Program-made: the position numbers and the translations under genes
Shown here: piece after piece, positions 21,848-29,519 of the stretch
Layout of the letters: each line of letters begins with the position of its first letter
Numbering within the stretch: position 1 is the stretch's first letter
Assembly (NCBI GenBank): GCA_964549525.1
Contig: CAZJUR010000010.1
Coordinates: 1-32,786, forward strand
DNA length: 32,786 nucleotides
From: CAZJUR01 sp964549525
GTDB taxonomy: Bacteria; Patescibacteriota; Saccharimonadia; Saccharimonadales; Saccharimonadaceae
Direction: 5' to 3'
Notes under the pieces: model-generated
What the model saw: only the letters and a program-made list of their open reading frames with translations
What the model was told of the DNA's origin: nothing
The model's database searches: none

Positions 21848-21876
21848 TTGACGCTTAAGCTTATTTGTGCTAAAAA
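21848..21876 (+). promoter_or_regulatory. Promoter of the structured RNA at 21883
   Basis: TTGACG (21848-21853), 17-base spacer ending TGTGC, TAAAAA (21871-21876). The -35 and the TGTGC just before the -10 match the promoter of the 24-codon unit at 10325-10353; the -10 itself is weaker. Confidence 0.45.
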
Positions 21877-21882
21877 TAAATA

Positions 21883-22163
21883 TAAGATTTTTTAAAAGAA
21901 AAATCATCGCACATTTCAAAGAATAAATAAAAAGCTCCGCATTTTGACGGAAATATGACGATATGATTGGCGATTGGCGGATCGTGTCGTCTCGCTCCGC
22001 CAAAGCTAAAAGAAACATATGAAACAAACCTTAGCACTATGCGTTGAGCAAGATATGCTCCACGTTTCATTACTGAAACAAGGAGCGGTCAGTCAGCCTC
22101 TTAGGCGACGAGCGCCCCAATAGTTATTTTTGTAGCGGCGGATTCGTCGCCGAGGCTTTTTTT
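21883..22163 (+). ncRNA. Unassigned structured RNA before the 22192 gene
   Basis: About 280 bases without an ORF, with a sharp rise in GC after 21930. Visible pairings: GGCGGA (21976-21981) with TCCGCC (21996-22001); GCTCC-ac-GTTTCA-ttac-TGAAAC-aa-GGAGC (22057-22086), a 11-bp hairpin with a symmetric loop; and a long terminator stem (22096-22156) before seven Ts. ATGAAAC at about 22018 can also pair with GTTTCAT (22064-22070), competing with the GCTCC hairpin, so two folds are possible. It could be a free regulatory RNA or a leader with a terminator for the membrane-protein gene at 22192, although that gene has its own -10. No known RNA family recognised. The 5' end is uncertain. Confidence 0.5.
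22096..22163 (+). terminator. Long-stem intrinsic terminator
   Basis: GCCTC (22096-22100) and GGCGACGA (22104-22111) pair with GAGGC (22152-22156) and TCGTCGCC (22144-22151), followed by TTTTTTT. A shorter alternative stem, CGGCG/CGCCG (22136-22152), is possible. Confidence 0.75.
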
Positions 22164-22179
22164 ATTTCTCTTTCTCTAT

Positions 22180-22185
22180 TATGCT
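22180..22185 (+). promoter_or_regulatory. -10 promoter of the 22192 gene
   Basis: TATGCT, six bases, then ATG at 22192. No Shine-Dalgarno; a leaderless start is predicted. Confidence 0.45.
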
Positions 22186-22191
22186 TTATAT

Positions 22192-22611
22192 ATGGTATCT
22201 TCTGAGTCAAATGCCCGTATTTATCTCTCATACATAATCCCTATCATCGTCGCAGGTGTACTCCTAGGTGTATGGAATTCGACCAATCCTGCTACCGTTG
22301 GTCCGCTTGGAATACTTGTCGTATTCATATTGTTATATATATTTTGGGTCAGTGTTTTTTTTGTGTTAGTGCATTTCGTATTAACGGCTTTTCATCATAG
22401 CTTGTTGTTGCAAAGGATTTTTAAACGCACAGGTACCCACAAAAGCTATAAGAAGCGTGAATATCTCGCATACTATACCGCTAGTGTTTTAGCGTTTGCT
22501 CCTGTCTTGCTCTTGGCTATGCAATCTGTTAATCAGTTAAGTTTCAGAGACATTGCTCTCGTTTTTATATTCGTCGGATTAGCAATTTTCTACCTCCTCC
22601 GACGACTTTAA
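22192..22611 (+). CDS. Four-helix membrane protein of unknown function
   Basis: I do not recognise this 139-residue protein. It has four membrane segments (about 10-28, 38-67, 94-110 and 119-137). A basic cytoplasmic loop with HHSLLLQRIFKRTGTHKSYK and KKREYLAYY lies between the second and third segments; positive charges put this loop inside the cell. It precedes the acidic protein and the VirD4-like ATPase on the same strand, each with a separate start signal. It may be a membrane component of the same system, which is an inference from order only. Confidence 0.65.
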   Translation: MVSSESNARIYLSYIIPIIVAGVLLGVWNSTNPATVGPLGILVVFILLYIFWVSVFFVLVHFVLTAFHHSLLLQRIFKRTGTHKSYKKREYLAYYTASVLAFAPVLLLAMQSVNQLSFRDIALVFIFVGLAIFYLLRRL

Positions 22612-22637
22612 GTACAGATTATATAGCTCGGTGTTTA

Positions 22638-22646
22638 TGCTATAAT
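22638..22646 (+). promoter_or_regulatory. Extended -10 promoter of the acidic-protein gene
   Basis: TGC-TATAAT, six bases, then ATG at 22653, with no Shine-Dalgarno: a clear case of a predicted leaderless start. Confidence 0.6.
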
Positions 22647-22652
22647 TAAGAC

Positions 22653-23093
22653 ATGGAACCACATGCAAATGAGCGCCAGCTACCCCCTCTCCAACCGGAG
22701 TCAGGTAGTTCGTGGCAGGGAAATAATATCGAGTCATCTCCATTGGATGCTAAGGCCGAGACATCGCCTGATCAACCAATGGAACAATTAAAAGACACTC
22801 GTTCCTTTGAGCGCGAAAAACAATCGGCTACACAGCTCGGTGCAACTACATTGCCTATGCCGCAGATTGCTGACGACCATGCTGATGACGTCGCACCACT
22901 CCCTGATCCTGTTACTCCAATCAGTGCAAATGATGACGATGTTATCGAGAAAGAATGGGTAACTAAATCAAAGAAAGTCGTAGAGTCAACCAAAGGTGAC
23001 CCATATGCACGTGAGCAAGAGGTTAGTAAATTACAGGCTGATTACATACAAAAAAGATATGGCAAGCAAATTAAAATCCCAGAAGATGCCTAG
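22653..23093 (+). CDS. Acidic, largely disordered protein of unknown function
   Basis: A 146-residue protein with no membrane segment or signal peptide. Residues 1-95 are low in hydrophobic residues and rich in Pro, Ser, Gln, Asp and Glu, so probably disordered. The last 50 residues look more ordered and charged (VIEKEWVTKSKKVVESTKGD, then PYAREQEVSKLQADYIQKRY), likely a helix. The gene ends 14 bases before the VirD4-like ATPase and shares its promoter. A short helical tail plus a flexible arm suits an adaptor or substrate-presenting partner of that ATPase; this is an inference. Confidence 0.65.
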   Translation: MEPHANERQLPPLQPESGSSWQGNNIESSPLDAKAETSPDQPMEQLKDTRSFEREKQSATQLGATTLPMPQIADDHADDVAPLPDPVTPISANDDDVIEKEWVTKSKKVVESTKGDPYAREQEVSKLQADYIQKRYGKQIKIPEDA

Positions 23094-23107
23094 CATCGGA
23101 GATACGC

Positions 23108-25843
23108 GTGGCGACATTATTGATTAGTTTGTTCGTGGGCATTTCTGTAGCAGTAGTGCTTATCGGCGTGGTATACATGCTGTATAGAAAATCTCTGCGT
23201 GAAGCTAAAAATTATGAACGAGGCTTGAAGATGGTACCATTAAAAATTCATCTTCCTCCATCAAGTGATGATATAGAAGTTGGCAGCCGTGATGAGCGTG
23301 ACGTTACCCAAGAAGCGCTCTCACAAGCTCAGGTCATGTATAACATTATCGCTAGTACGGCAACGAAAGGTTTTAAAAGTAAAGTATTCGGTCAACGTCA
23401 TATCGCATTCGAGCTGATTGTAAAAAATGGCATTATTCACTATTACACGGTTGTGCCAGTAGTTCTTATAGATGTGATTCGTCAGGCAGTGGCTGCTGCT
23501 TACCCCATGGCGACTCTTGAAGAAGTAGAAGAACATAATATTTTTAGCCAAAAAGGGAGAATTAGCGGGACGATTGGCGGTGAATTATCTCTAAAAAATG
23601 ATTACGCATATCCTATTGCTACGTACGAAGAGTCAAAACGTGATGCAATGAGGGCTATTTTAAACGCTTTATCTTCGGCGGGAAGAGATGACGGGGCGGC
23701 AATCCAAATTTTGATCCGGCCTGCTCCAGAAGGATGGACGAAGCGATCAAGCAGTGTTGTAGAAAAAATACGAAAAGGGAAAAAAAGCGGAGGCATAGGC
23801 GTTTCTCTCCCGACGGGAATGCTGGAAGCGTTGTGGAAACCACCACAACATCCTGATCATAAATCTGATGATCAACATCAGATCACTTCTTTTGAACAAA
23901 GTAGCATTGAAGCTATAGAAGAAAAAAGTCGATATGCTGGCTATGAAACAATGGTCCGTGTCGTTGCTTCGTCTAATACCGCTGCTCAATCACAAACAAT
24001 TATGAAAAATATTGTAGCTGCCTTTGCATTATTTGATGCACCACATAAAAATGGTTTTAAATTTACAGTTGCTAAGGATGTAGAATCCTTTATCACGTCA
24101 TTTATTTTTCGTTTTTTCCCCCAGAACATTAAAGCAAATGTGTTAAATACGGTTGAACTCGCTACTATTTTTCACCTTCCCGACCAAGGAAGCATACCAA
24201 CTTCACAAGTAGAGCGCCAATTGGCGAAACAAGTGGACGGTCCAAGCTACATCCCTGAAAAGGGATTATTGCTTGGCTACAATCTCTTTCGGGGAGTTAA
24301 AAAAGAAATACGACTCGATGAATCTGATAGGCGACGACATACCTATATTATTGGTCAGACCGGAACAGGTAAATCTAAATTGATGGAAAATTTAGCAATT
24401 CAAGATATGTATGAAGGGCGAGGTTTTGCATTTGTTGATCCGCATGGAGACTCTGCCGAAGCACTCTTGGGTATGATACCGAAGCATCGGGTCGAAGATG
24501 TTATTTACTTTAGTCCAGGAGATATGACTGATCCGATTGGTCTCAACATGTTCGAATATGAAACCGAAGACCAGAAGGACTTTATTGTACAAGAATCAAT
24601 TAACATGTTGTATAGTTTGTACGATCCAGGCCATACGGGTATTGTGGGGCCCCGCTTGGAGCACATCTTCAGGAACTGTGCGCTACTTCTCATGTCAGAT
24701 CCAAATGGCGGAACATTTATCGATATTCCTAAACTCCTGGTGGATGACCAATTTTATAAAAGTAAATTGAAATACTGCAAGGATCAAACAGTCATTGATT
24801 TTTGGACAAAAGAATATCCCGAGTCGAAACGTTCTAATGAATCAGGTGAAGTAACAAGCTGGGTTGTATCCAAATTCGGTCCGTTTCTGTCAAACACCAT
24901 GATGCGGAATATCATGGGTCAACGTGTCAGCGGCTTTAATTTACGGGAAATTATGGATAAGAAAAAAATTCTCTTGGTAAACTTCAGTAAAGGCCGGACA
25001 GGTGAGCTGAATGCGAAACTGCTAGGAATGATTTTTGTGATGAAATTTTACGCTGCGGCGATGTCTCGCGATAATGTGCCAGAAGATCAGCGAGAAGATT
25101 TTTGTCTCTATGTTGACGAGTTTCAAAATTTTTCAACCGATAGCTTTGAGACGATTCTATCTGAAGTTCGAAAATATCGCCTAAATTTGATTGTAGGTAA
25201 TCAATTTATGACCCAGCTAACGGATAAAATCCGAGAAGCAATTATTGGAAATGTGGGAACGTTTATTAGTGGTCGGATAGGTACGACGGATGCAGAGATA
25301 GTCGTGAAGCGATTTGAACCGGTATTTGATGCCCAAGATTTAATTAAGTTACCAAATTTTCAATCAATTACTAATGTCATGATCAACAATGCACCAAGTG
25401 CACCATTTAGTATGAATTTTTTGCCACCAATGACTAGTAGTTCAAACAAACAGCTTGCAGATGCTATAAAACGCTTATCCGCGGCCAAATATGGACGTCC
25501 TCGCGCGGATGTGGAGAAAGAAATTGCGGAACGCTTACGACCACCATCATCAATTCCAGCACTCGGCGCGCGTCCAGGTGGGCCAAGCCCAAGCTCCTAC
25601 CAAGCGAGTAAACCGCAGAGCTCTGGTTCGTCATTTCTTGATGAATGGCTCGCTAAACGTAATGAGCTTGCAACGAAGCAAGGAGTACCTCCTCTTCAAC
25701 AGCCTTCCTCTTCTCTGTCGGTAGCATCTACCCCGCCATCAGCTCCTCAAGACTTAAAGATCCAACGCGAACCTGATGCATCAGGCGCTTCATCCCAGAT
25801 TGAAGACAGTAAACCGAACGAAGTTCATATTAGCCTGCGATAA
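23108..25843 (+). CDS. VirD4/TraD-like membrane-anchored secretion or conjugation ATPase
   Basis: A 911-residue protein starting with GTG behind GGAGA. One N-terminal membrane helix (about 3-27), a region of about 380 residues of unknown fold, then the ATPase: Walker A GQTGTGKS (416-423) after RRRHTYII, FVDPHGDSAEALL, and Walker B FCLYVDEFQNF (D670, E671), followed by LSEVRKYRLNLIVGNQFMTQ, as in TraD/VirD4-type coupling ATPases (family of PF10412/PF12696). The C-terminal 130 residues are Pro/Ser-rich and disordered. These ATPases pump DNA or protein through type IV secretion channels. No relaxase, VirB4 or other channel genes are in the window, so the cargo is unknown. It is chromosomal next to housekeeping genes. 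Confidence 0.8.
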   Translation: MATLLISLFVGISVAVVLIGVVYMLYRKSLREAKNYERGLKMVPLKIHLPPSSDDIEVGSRDERDVTQEALSQAQVMYNIIASTATKGFKSKVFGQRHIAFELIVKNGIIHYYTVVPVVLIDVIRQAVAAAYPMATLEEVEEHNIFSQKGRISGTIGGELSLKNDYAYPIATYEESKRDAMRAILNALSSAGRDDGAAIQILIRPAPEGWTKRSSSVVEKIRKGKKSGGIGVSLPTGMLEALWKPPQHPDHKSDDQHQITSFEQSSIEAIEEKSRYAGYETMVRVVASSNTAAQSQTIMKNIVAAFALFDAPHKNGFKFTVAKDVESFITSFIFRFFPQNIKANVLNTVELATIFHLPDQGSIPTSQVERQLAKQVDGPSYIPEKGLLLGYNLFRGVKKEIRLDESDRRRHTYIIGQTGTGKSKLMENLAIQDMYEGRGFAFVDPHGDSAEALLGMIPKHRVEDVIYFSPGDMTDPIGLNMFEYETEDQKDFIVQESINMLYSLYDPGHTGIVGPRLEHIFRNCALLLMSDPNGGTFIDIPKLLVDDQFYKSKLKYCKDQTVIDFWTKEYPESKRSNESGEVTSWVVSKFGPFLSNTMMRNIMGQRVSGFNLREIMDKKKILLVNFSKGRTGELNAKLLGMIFVMKFYAAAMSRDNVPEDQREDFCLYVDEFQNFSTDSFETILSEVRKYRLNLIVGNQFMTQLTDKIREAIIGNVGTFISGRIGTTDAEIVVKRFEPVFDAQDLIKLPNFQSITNVMINNAPSAPFSMNFLPPMTSSSNKQLADAIKRLSAAKYGRPRADVEKEIAERLRPPSSIPALGARPGGPSPSSYQASKPQSSGSSFLDEWLAKRNELATKQGVPPLQQPSSSLSVASTPPSAPQDLKIQREPDASGASSQIEDSKPNEVHISLR

Positions 25844-25850
25844 ATTTTAT

Positions 25851-26198
25851 CTATATGCCTGCGTGCTGTTTAAGCATAAAATGAATGTATTCTTTTAACA
25901 AACCAATCATATATCCGAGCGCAAATACGGGTATAATACCGTCGAAACTAATGATGGTATAGCCAAAAAAATTTGCTAATAAAATTGCAAAAAGTGTCAC
26001 TCCAAAAGTGATGCTCGCAGCTATAAGTAGTGCAACAGGACGGAAAAACGTGTGCTCACATAATTCAGCCACCATATGTACAGGAGGAATTTCATAGAGA
26101 CGAACGACAATCCTCACAAAGAAGGGTTTAGGGTGCTCGCTTTTTCTAAAAACCTTTTTATGAATGCGATACTGCGTTCGACGATCTCGTATGTTCAT
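25851..26198 (-). CDS. Two-helix membrane protein of unknown function
   Basis: A 115-residue protein. The basic N-terminal part (MNIRDRRTQYRIHKKVFRKS) is followed by about 30 polar residues and two membrane segments (about 53-75 and 83-102). It is preceded by a strong AAAGGAGGGAG site inside the end of the upstream gene, which it overlaps by four bases, so the two are coupled. It ends eight bases from the convergent ATPase gene. No family recognised; the neighbour suggests a partner for a surface protein. Confidence 0.65.
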   Translation of the reverse strand: MNIRDRRTQYRIHKKVFRKSEHPKPFFVRIVVRLYEIPPVHMVAELCEHTFFRPVALLIAASITFGVTLFAILLANFFGYTIISFDGIIPVFALGYMIGLLKEYIHFMLKQHAGI

Positions 26199-27415
26199 AG
26201 ATCTCCCTCCTTTATTAATTGAGTAATATGATGTGATTTATACAGCATAGTCTGTGTGCGTAACAATAGGAGAAGAGTTATGATTATGCCCACTATTGTG
26301 CCAATGAAAGGTAGAATGCTCGGTGGCATGTGTAAAAAGCGTTCAATTACCTTAGGTGCGGGGCAGGTGATAGAAAGCGTATATTCTTTGCCAAAAAAAG
26401 TGGAAATGCGGCAATCATTAGAACTGGCGTTTGATATAGGTTGAGGAGCGAGTGAGATAGACGGTTTGATTTTTACATGGAAGGTGTACGACACTTCAGC
26501 ATTTGGTGCGATGTCTACGACCGACCATTCCAATTGAGAGAGAGCCGAGTTAAACTTGCCTCCTCCTTTATCTGTCAGGGCAGCATACTCTAAAACATCT
26601 TCCAAGTAGACGTGTGGCGAAACAGTTATGGGCGTAGGTCGTATATTTTTAACCTTTAAGGCATATGCTAGTCGATCAGCTGGTTGTACTTTTTGAGCAG
26701 AAGCATCAATTTTTTGGGAAATATTTTTTGCAGAAATTTCAGTATGAAATGATTCAGCATTTGGGCAATGAATAAAGGATTTTTGTGAATCAGCGGTGTT
26801 ATAGCATGTAGAAAATTTTTGGGCTGTTTCCCAAGAGGTAATGATTGCACCATTCGATTTTTGGACCATAAAAGCCTTGTGATTATTTGTAAATACAATT
26901 TCTTTAGATGGCGAATATGATACTGGTAAAACATGACCATAGAAAACGTTATCTGATGAAGTATTAATAGCAAATGTCGGGGCGGTTTGGGCTTTACGAT
27001 CATATAGATTTCCGCTTATAGGCGTAGAAGACCATTCAACGAGTGGCGAATTAAGAGGTGAACTCCATGTAGTGTTTAGAGATAACCCACGAATATCGTC
27101 TGAAGAAATAGTTAAATGGCGAGATAACGCAGAAAAAGCAGAAGAAGATCGAGCATATTGGGCTTCTATATCATATATAGAAGTAACTCCACCTTGTATA
27201 AGAGCCCCTCTACTAGGAGGGGATATTTCCTGCGTCTGACCCAGCATAGTAATGTATTGCAACACAAGCAGGCCTACCAGTAAAAGACTCGTGATGATTT
27301 GACGCGTCCTATTTTTTTGCAGATGAAGGTGATAGGCTTTTACCTGTTGTACCGACATAGACCGAGTGTTTGAAAACTCGGTTTGCGATCTATGTATATA
27401 TCTTTTTCCACCCAT
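26195..27415 (-). CDS. Surface-exposed membrane protein with a DUF11-like domain
   Basis: About 406 residues. After a basic cytoplasmic N-terminus there is a membrane helix (QIITSLLLVGLLVLQYITML, about 39-58), a long Ser/Thr/Asn-rich outer part, and a C-terminal membrane helix (about 368-390) with a short basic tail. Near residues 240-325 is a DUF11-like beta domain: PADRLAYALKVKNIRPTPIT, then a VYLEDVLEY segment and LEWSVVDIAPNAEVSYTFHV. Such domains occur in surface and adhesin-like proteins. Three alternative upstream starts exist (TTG 27466, ATG 27427); I prefer ATG 27415 because a TATTAT -10 (27431-27436) lies 15 bases before it. It diverges from gyrB. Confidence 0.65.
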   Translation of the reverse strand: MGGKRYIHRSQTEFSNTRSMSVQQVKAYHLHLQKNRTRQIITSLLLVGLLVLQYITMLGQTQEISPPSRGALIQGGVTSIYDIEAQYARSSSAFSALSRHLTISSDDIRGLSLNTTWSSPLNSPLVEWSSTPISGNLYDRKAQTAPTFAINTSSDNVFYGHVLPVSYSPSKEIVFTNNHKAFMVQKSNGAIITSWETAQKFSTCYNTADSQKSFIHCPNAESFHTEISAKNISQKIDASAQKVQPADRLAYALKVKNIRPTPITVSPHVYLEDVLEYAALTDKGGGKFNSALSQLEWSVVDIAPNAEVSYTFHVKIKPSISLAPQPISNASSNDCRISTFFGKEYTLSITCPAPKVIERFLHMPPSILPFIGTIVGIIITLLLLLRTQTMLYKSHHITQLIKEGDL

Positions 27416-27430
27416 ACGTTTATACATATG

Positions 27431-27436
27431 ATAATA
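27431..27436 (-). promoter_or_regulatory. -10 promoter of the surface-protein gene
   Basis: On the minus strand TGG-TATTAT. The predicted transcript starts about 8 bases before the ATG at 27415. It rules against the TTG start at 27466. Confidence 0.4.
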
Positions 27437-27481
27437 CCATAGACATACATGCGAACGGTTGCCCAAAGAGAGGCGATGTTA

Positions 27482-27487
27482 TATAAT
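27482..27487 (+). promoter_or_regulatory. -10 of the gyrB-gyrA promoter
   Basis: TATAAT about 48 bases before gyrB. The leader holds a GTGAGGG ribosome site just before the ATG at 27536. Confidence 0.5.
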
Positions 27488-27535
27488 GAAACAAGTAGAA
27501 CATGCTGAAAGACCTATTTTAAGAGTGAGGGAATA

Positions 27536-29518
27536 ATGACTAAACAAAAAACGACTAGTGCTGCTTATGATGCATCGCAGATTCAGGTACTCGAAGGATT
27601 AGAACCAGTTCGTAAACGGCCTGGAATGTATATAGGAAGTACTGGTTACGATGGCGTACACCATCTCATTAAGGAAATAGCTGACAATTCAATTGATGAA
27701 GCGATTGCTGGCTTTGCTTCTCGAATCACTGTAACTATCCTTTCTGATGGCGGAATTAGTATTGCCGATGACGGACGAGGTATACCTGTCGAAAAACACG
27801 CTAAAACTGGCAAAAGTACCCTTGAAACAGTACTAACTGTCTTGCATGCTGGTGGTAAATTTGGCGGCGGTGGCTACAAAGTTTCTTCTGGCTTGCACGG
27901 TGTTGGATCGAGTGTGGTAAATGCACTTTCAACCAAACTTATCGCTGAAGTACGAAAAGATGGAAAAATATACCAACAAGAGTATGAGGTAGGAGCGCCA
28001 AAATCAGATATCCAAGTTGTCGGTAAAACCGACACCACTGGTACCACCATTACCTTCTATCCTGACCCGACTATTTTTAAAGAAACAGTTGATTTTGATT
28101 ATCGATGGGTAGTTGATTATTTGCGCCATCAAGCGTATCTGACGAAAGGAGTTTTTGTCACAGTTCGAGATGATCGAACACATGAAGAGCAATCCTTTTA
28201 TTTTGAAGGTGGCATCCAGAGTTACGTCAAACATCTCAATATCGGCAAAGATGTTGTGAGCGATACGGTATTTTACGTTGAACGACAAATCGAAGAATCT
28301 ATGGTAGAAGTCGCTGTGCAATACAACGAAACTTTTGTCGAAATAGTGAAGCCATTTGCAAATAATGTTCTAACCCCTGATGGCGGCACCCATTTAGTCG
28401 GTTTTCGTTCAGCGTTAACGCGTGTCATCAATGAGTATGCTCGAAAATCCGGTCTCCTTAAGGAAAAAGAAGAAAATTTGACCGGAGAAGATATCCGGGA
28501 AGGTTTAACCGCAATTATATTAGTAAAATTACCTGACCCCCAATTCGAGGGTCAAACCAAAAATAAATTAGGAAATCCCGAAGTTCGCCGGTACGTTGAA
28601 CAGGTTATGAATGAATATTTCAGCTATTATCTTGATGAAAATCCGGCTATCGCGAAGAAAATTGTTAATAAAGCATTACTTGCTGCGCGAGCACGCAAAG
28701 CTGCTAGAGCTGCACGAGACAACGTGATTCGAAAGGGCGCACTGGATGGCCTGAGTCTACCCGGAAAACTATCTGACTGTTCCAGCAAAGACCCGAGTAA
28801 TTCGGAGCTCTATATCGTTGAGGGCGATTCAGCCGGTGGATCAGCTAAGTCTGGTCGCGATAGTAAGACGCAAGCTATCTTATCGCTCAGAGGTAAAGTT
28901 CTCAATGTTGAGCGAGCACGTCTAGATCGTATGCTTGCAAACAACGAAATTGTGAGCTTGATTAAGGCGATGGGTGTCGGTATTGGCGAGCAATTTGATA
29001 TCAATGGATTACGATATCATCGAGTAATTATCATGACAGATGCCGACGTAGATGGTAGTCACATCGCAACATTGTTAATGACATTTCTCTTTCGCTATAT
29101 GCGAGAAGTCGTGGATGGCGGACATGTTTATCTGGCGAAACCACCGCTTTTCCTCCTAAAAGGCTCAGGAAGTAAGCGTTTCTACGCCTATAGTGATGAA
29201 GAACGAGATAGTATTATGCATACTCTTATTAATGAGCGCAAAGAACGAGGCACAAAGATTGATAAAAACGATTCATTGCAAAAACAAGCTGGTATATCAG
29301 ATATTCAACGATACAAAGGCTTGGGCGAAATGGATGCAGATCAATTATGGGAAACGACCATGAATCCAGAAAACCGTGTCTTAGTACAAGTAAAAATAGA
29401 AGATGCTGAACGAGCTGATGCTATTTTCACTAAATTGATGGGCGATGAAGTAAGTCTACGGAAGAGCTTCATACAAAGCCGAGCTAAGTTTGTAAATCTT
29501 GAGGAGCTAGATATTTAA
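27536..29518 (+). CDS. gyrB: DNA gyrase subunit B
   Basis: ATPase subunit of gyrase, which introduces negative supercoils. The 660-residue protein has the GHKL ATPase (DNSIDEAIAG, DDGRGIPVEKH, GLHGVGSSVVNALS), the transducer domain, the Toprim domain (EGDSAGGSAKSGRD, MTDADVDGSHIATLL) and the C-terminal YKGLGEMDADQLWETTM. The length is that of the short form without the extra domain of proteobacterial GyrB. I chose the ATG at 27536 because of the GAGGG site and the normal distance to VLEGLEPVRKRPGMYIG. gyrA starts two bases after its stop. Confidence 0.96.
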   Translation: MTKQKTTSAAYDASQIQVLEGLEPVRKRPGMYIGSTGYDGVHHLIKEIADNSIDEAIAGFASRITVTILSDGGISIADDGRGIPVEKHAKTGKSTLETVLTVLHAGGKFGGGGYKVSSGLHGVGSSVVNALSTKLIAEVRKDGKIYQQEYEVGAPKSDIQVVGKTDTTGTTITFYPDPTIFKETVDFDYRWVVDYLRHQAYLTKGVFVTVRDDRTHEEQSFYFEGGIQSYVKHLNIGKDVVSDTVFYVERQIEESMVEVAVQYNETFVEIVKPFANNVLTPDGGTHLVGFRSALTRVINEYARKSGLLKEKEENLTGEDIREGLTAIILVKLPDPQFEGQTKNKLGNPEVRRYVEQVMNEYFSYYLDENPAIAKKIVNKALLAARARKAARAARDNVIRKGALDGLSLPGKLSDCSSKDPSNSELYIVEGDSAGGSAKSGRDSKTQAILSLRGKVLNVERARLDRMLANNEIVSLIKAMGVGIGEQFDINGLRYHRVIIMTDADVDGSHIATLLMTFLFRYMREVVDGGHVYLAKPPLFLLKGSGSKRFYAYSDEERDSIMHTLINERKERGTKIDKNDSLQKQAGISDIQRYKGLGEMDADQLWETTMNPENRVLVQVKIEDAERADAIFTKLMGDEVSLRKSFIQSRAKFVNLEELDI

Positions 29519-29519
29519 G

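Noticed and set aside
21233..21880. Chromosome origin in the AT-rich block.
   Set aside because: Only one DnaA-box-like sequence (TTTTCCACA) was found, no dnaA or dnaN is nearby, and the same 9-mer also occurs in 16S rRNA.
21773..22027. Minus-strand frame of 84 codons in the AT-rich region.
   Set aside because: Phe/Ile/Leu/Lys-rich composition follows from AT-rich DNA; it lacks a ribosome site and runs into the structured RNA region.
16513..22163. SRP (4.5S) RNA as the identity of one of the unassigned structured RNAs.
   Set aside because: The conserved GGAAG...AGCAG internal-loop sequence of SRP domain IV was not found in any of them.
27416..27466. TTG start at 27466 for the surface-protein gene.
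   Set aside because: The only credible -10 lies downstream of it, and the added residues contain no recognisable feature.
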